In this document: one piece after another, positions 54,405 to 54,531 of the stretch | Numbering within the stretch: the stretch's first letter is position 1 | How the letters are laid out: the number at the start of each line of letters is the position of its first letter | Assembly: GCA_037382465.1 (NCBI GenBank) | Contig: JARRPX010000032.1 | Location: 1 to 54,531, forward strand | Length of the DNA: 54,531 bases | DNA from: Anaerolineales bacterium | GTDB taxonomy: Bacteria > Chloroflexota > Anaerolineae > Anaerolineales > E44-bin32 | Direction: 5' to 3' | Position numbers and translations under genes: made by a program | Notes under the pieces: model-generated | The model's database searches: none | Told to the model about the DNA's origin: nothing | The model's input: the letters and a program-made list of their open reading frames with translations, nothing else

Positions 54405-54531
54405 ATGATGTCAGAGATGAGAACCAGCCTTGAAGTCATCGCTCCCAACGTTGAAGAAGCAATTGCCCGAGGGGCAAACGAACTTGGCCTGCCTCCTGAA
54501 GCTTTCGACGTCGAGGTCATCGACGAAGGCG
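54405..54531 (+). CDS. jag: Jag/KhpB RNA-binding protein, partial (5' end only)
   Basis: The 42 codons seen begin MMSEMRTSLEVIAPNVEEAI and read LGLPPEAFDVEVIDEG at the window edge. This is the N-terminal Jag domain that precedes KH and R3H domains in full-length proteins. AAGGACAG precedes the start. Position directly after yidC is the usual one. ATG at 54408 is also possible. The rest lies outside the window. Confidence 0.85.
   Translation, partial: MMSEMRTSLEVIAPNVEEAIARGANELGLPPEAFDVEVIDEG

Overview
The window reads like a chromosomal segment of a GC-rich, probably anaerobic Chloroflexota bacterium (Anaerolineae-like). This is inferred from gene content: partial F420 synthesis genes, a carbon-monoxide-dehydrogenase/xanthine-dehydrogenase style gene set, a BMP-type nucleoside ABC transporter, a kinase fused to a beta-propeller, and protein style. 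No 16S rRNA or other decisive marker is present. No tRNA, rRNA or CRISPR array was seen.

Left edge (1-1520): an integron. The first ~121 bases fold like an attC site and are followed by an ORF-less stretch. A plus-strand integron integrase (555-1520) has its own candidate promoter and a palindromic operator.

Catabolic and cofactor block (1605-37833): almost 36 kb lies entirely on the minus strand, so it is read from right to left. It opens with a promoter overlapped by a perfect palindrome (37860-37900). Next come 8-oxoguanine/guanine-type deaminase, adenine deaminase, a GntR/UTRA regulator, an aspartate-carbamoyltransferase homologue with altered acceptor-site residues, a YgeW-type carbamoyltransferase, carbamate kinase and a four-gene BMP-family ABC importer. 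After a threonine synthase, a glycosyltransferase, a fold-type II PLP enzyme and an unknown protein come dihydropyrimidinase/hydantoinase and SsnA. A compact F420 block follows (NADPH:F420 reductase, CofE, F420-type PPOX protein, nitroreductase, CofD, CofC, LLM flavin/F420 oxidoreductase). The last part carries two molybdenum hydroxylases of different architecture, XdhC, two MocA-like cytidylyl/nucleotidyltransferases, a YgjP-type metallopeptidase and a small zinc-ribbon protein. The set closely parallels the Escherichia coli xdhABC-ygeW-hyuA-yqeA-mocA-xdhD-ygfM-ssnA locus. The simplest reading is import and breakdown of purines or related heterocycles, with carbamoyl phosphate turned into ATP by carbamate kinase. 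The F420 genes may supply or accept electrons; that link is inference from gene order.

The FAD subunit gene of the second hydroxylase is split by a perfect 58-bp inverted repeat (12262-12400). This is either a template-switch mutation or an assembly artefact.

Housekeeping right end (38014-54531): folD, a Ser/Thr kinase with a propeller domain, a lipoprotein zinc carboxypeptidase, nfuA-like, a sigma-70 factor, gyrB, a membrane protein, an S-adenosylmethionine hydrolase, murA (catalytic Cys replaced by Asp), parA, then rpmH-rnpA-yidD-PQQ lipoprotein-yidC-jag. The last group is typical of the neighbourhood of a bacterial replication origin, although dnaA and an origin were not seen here.
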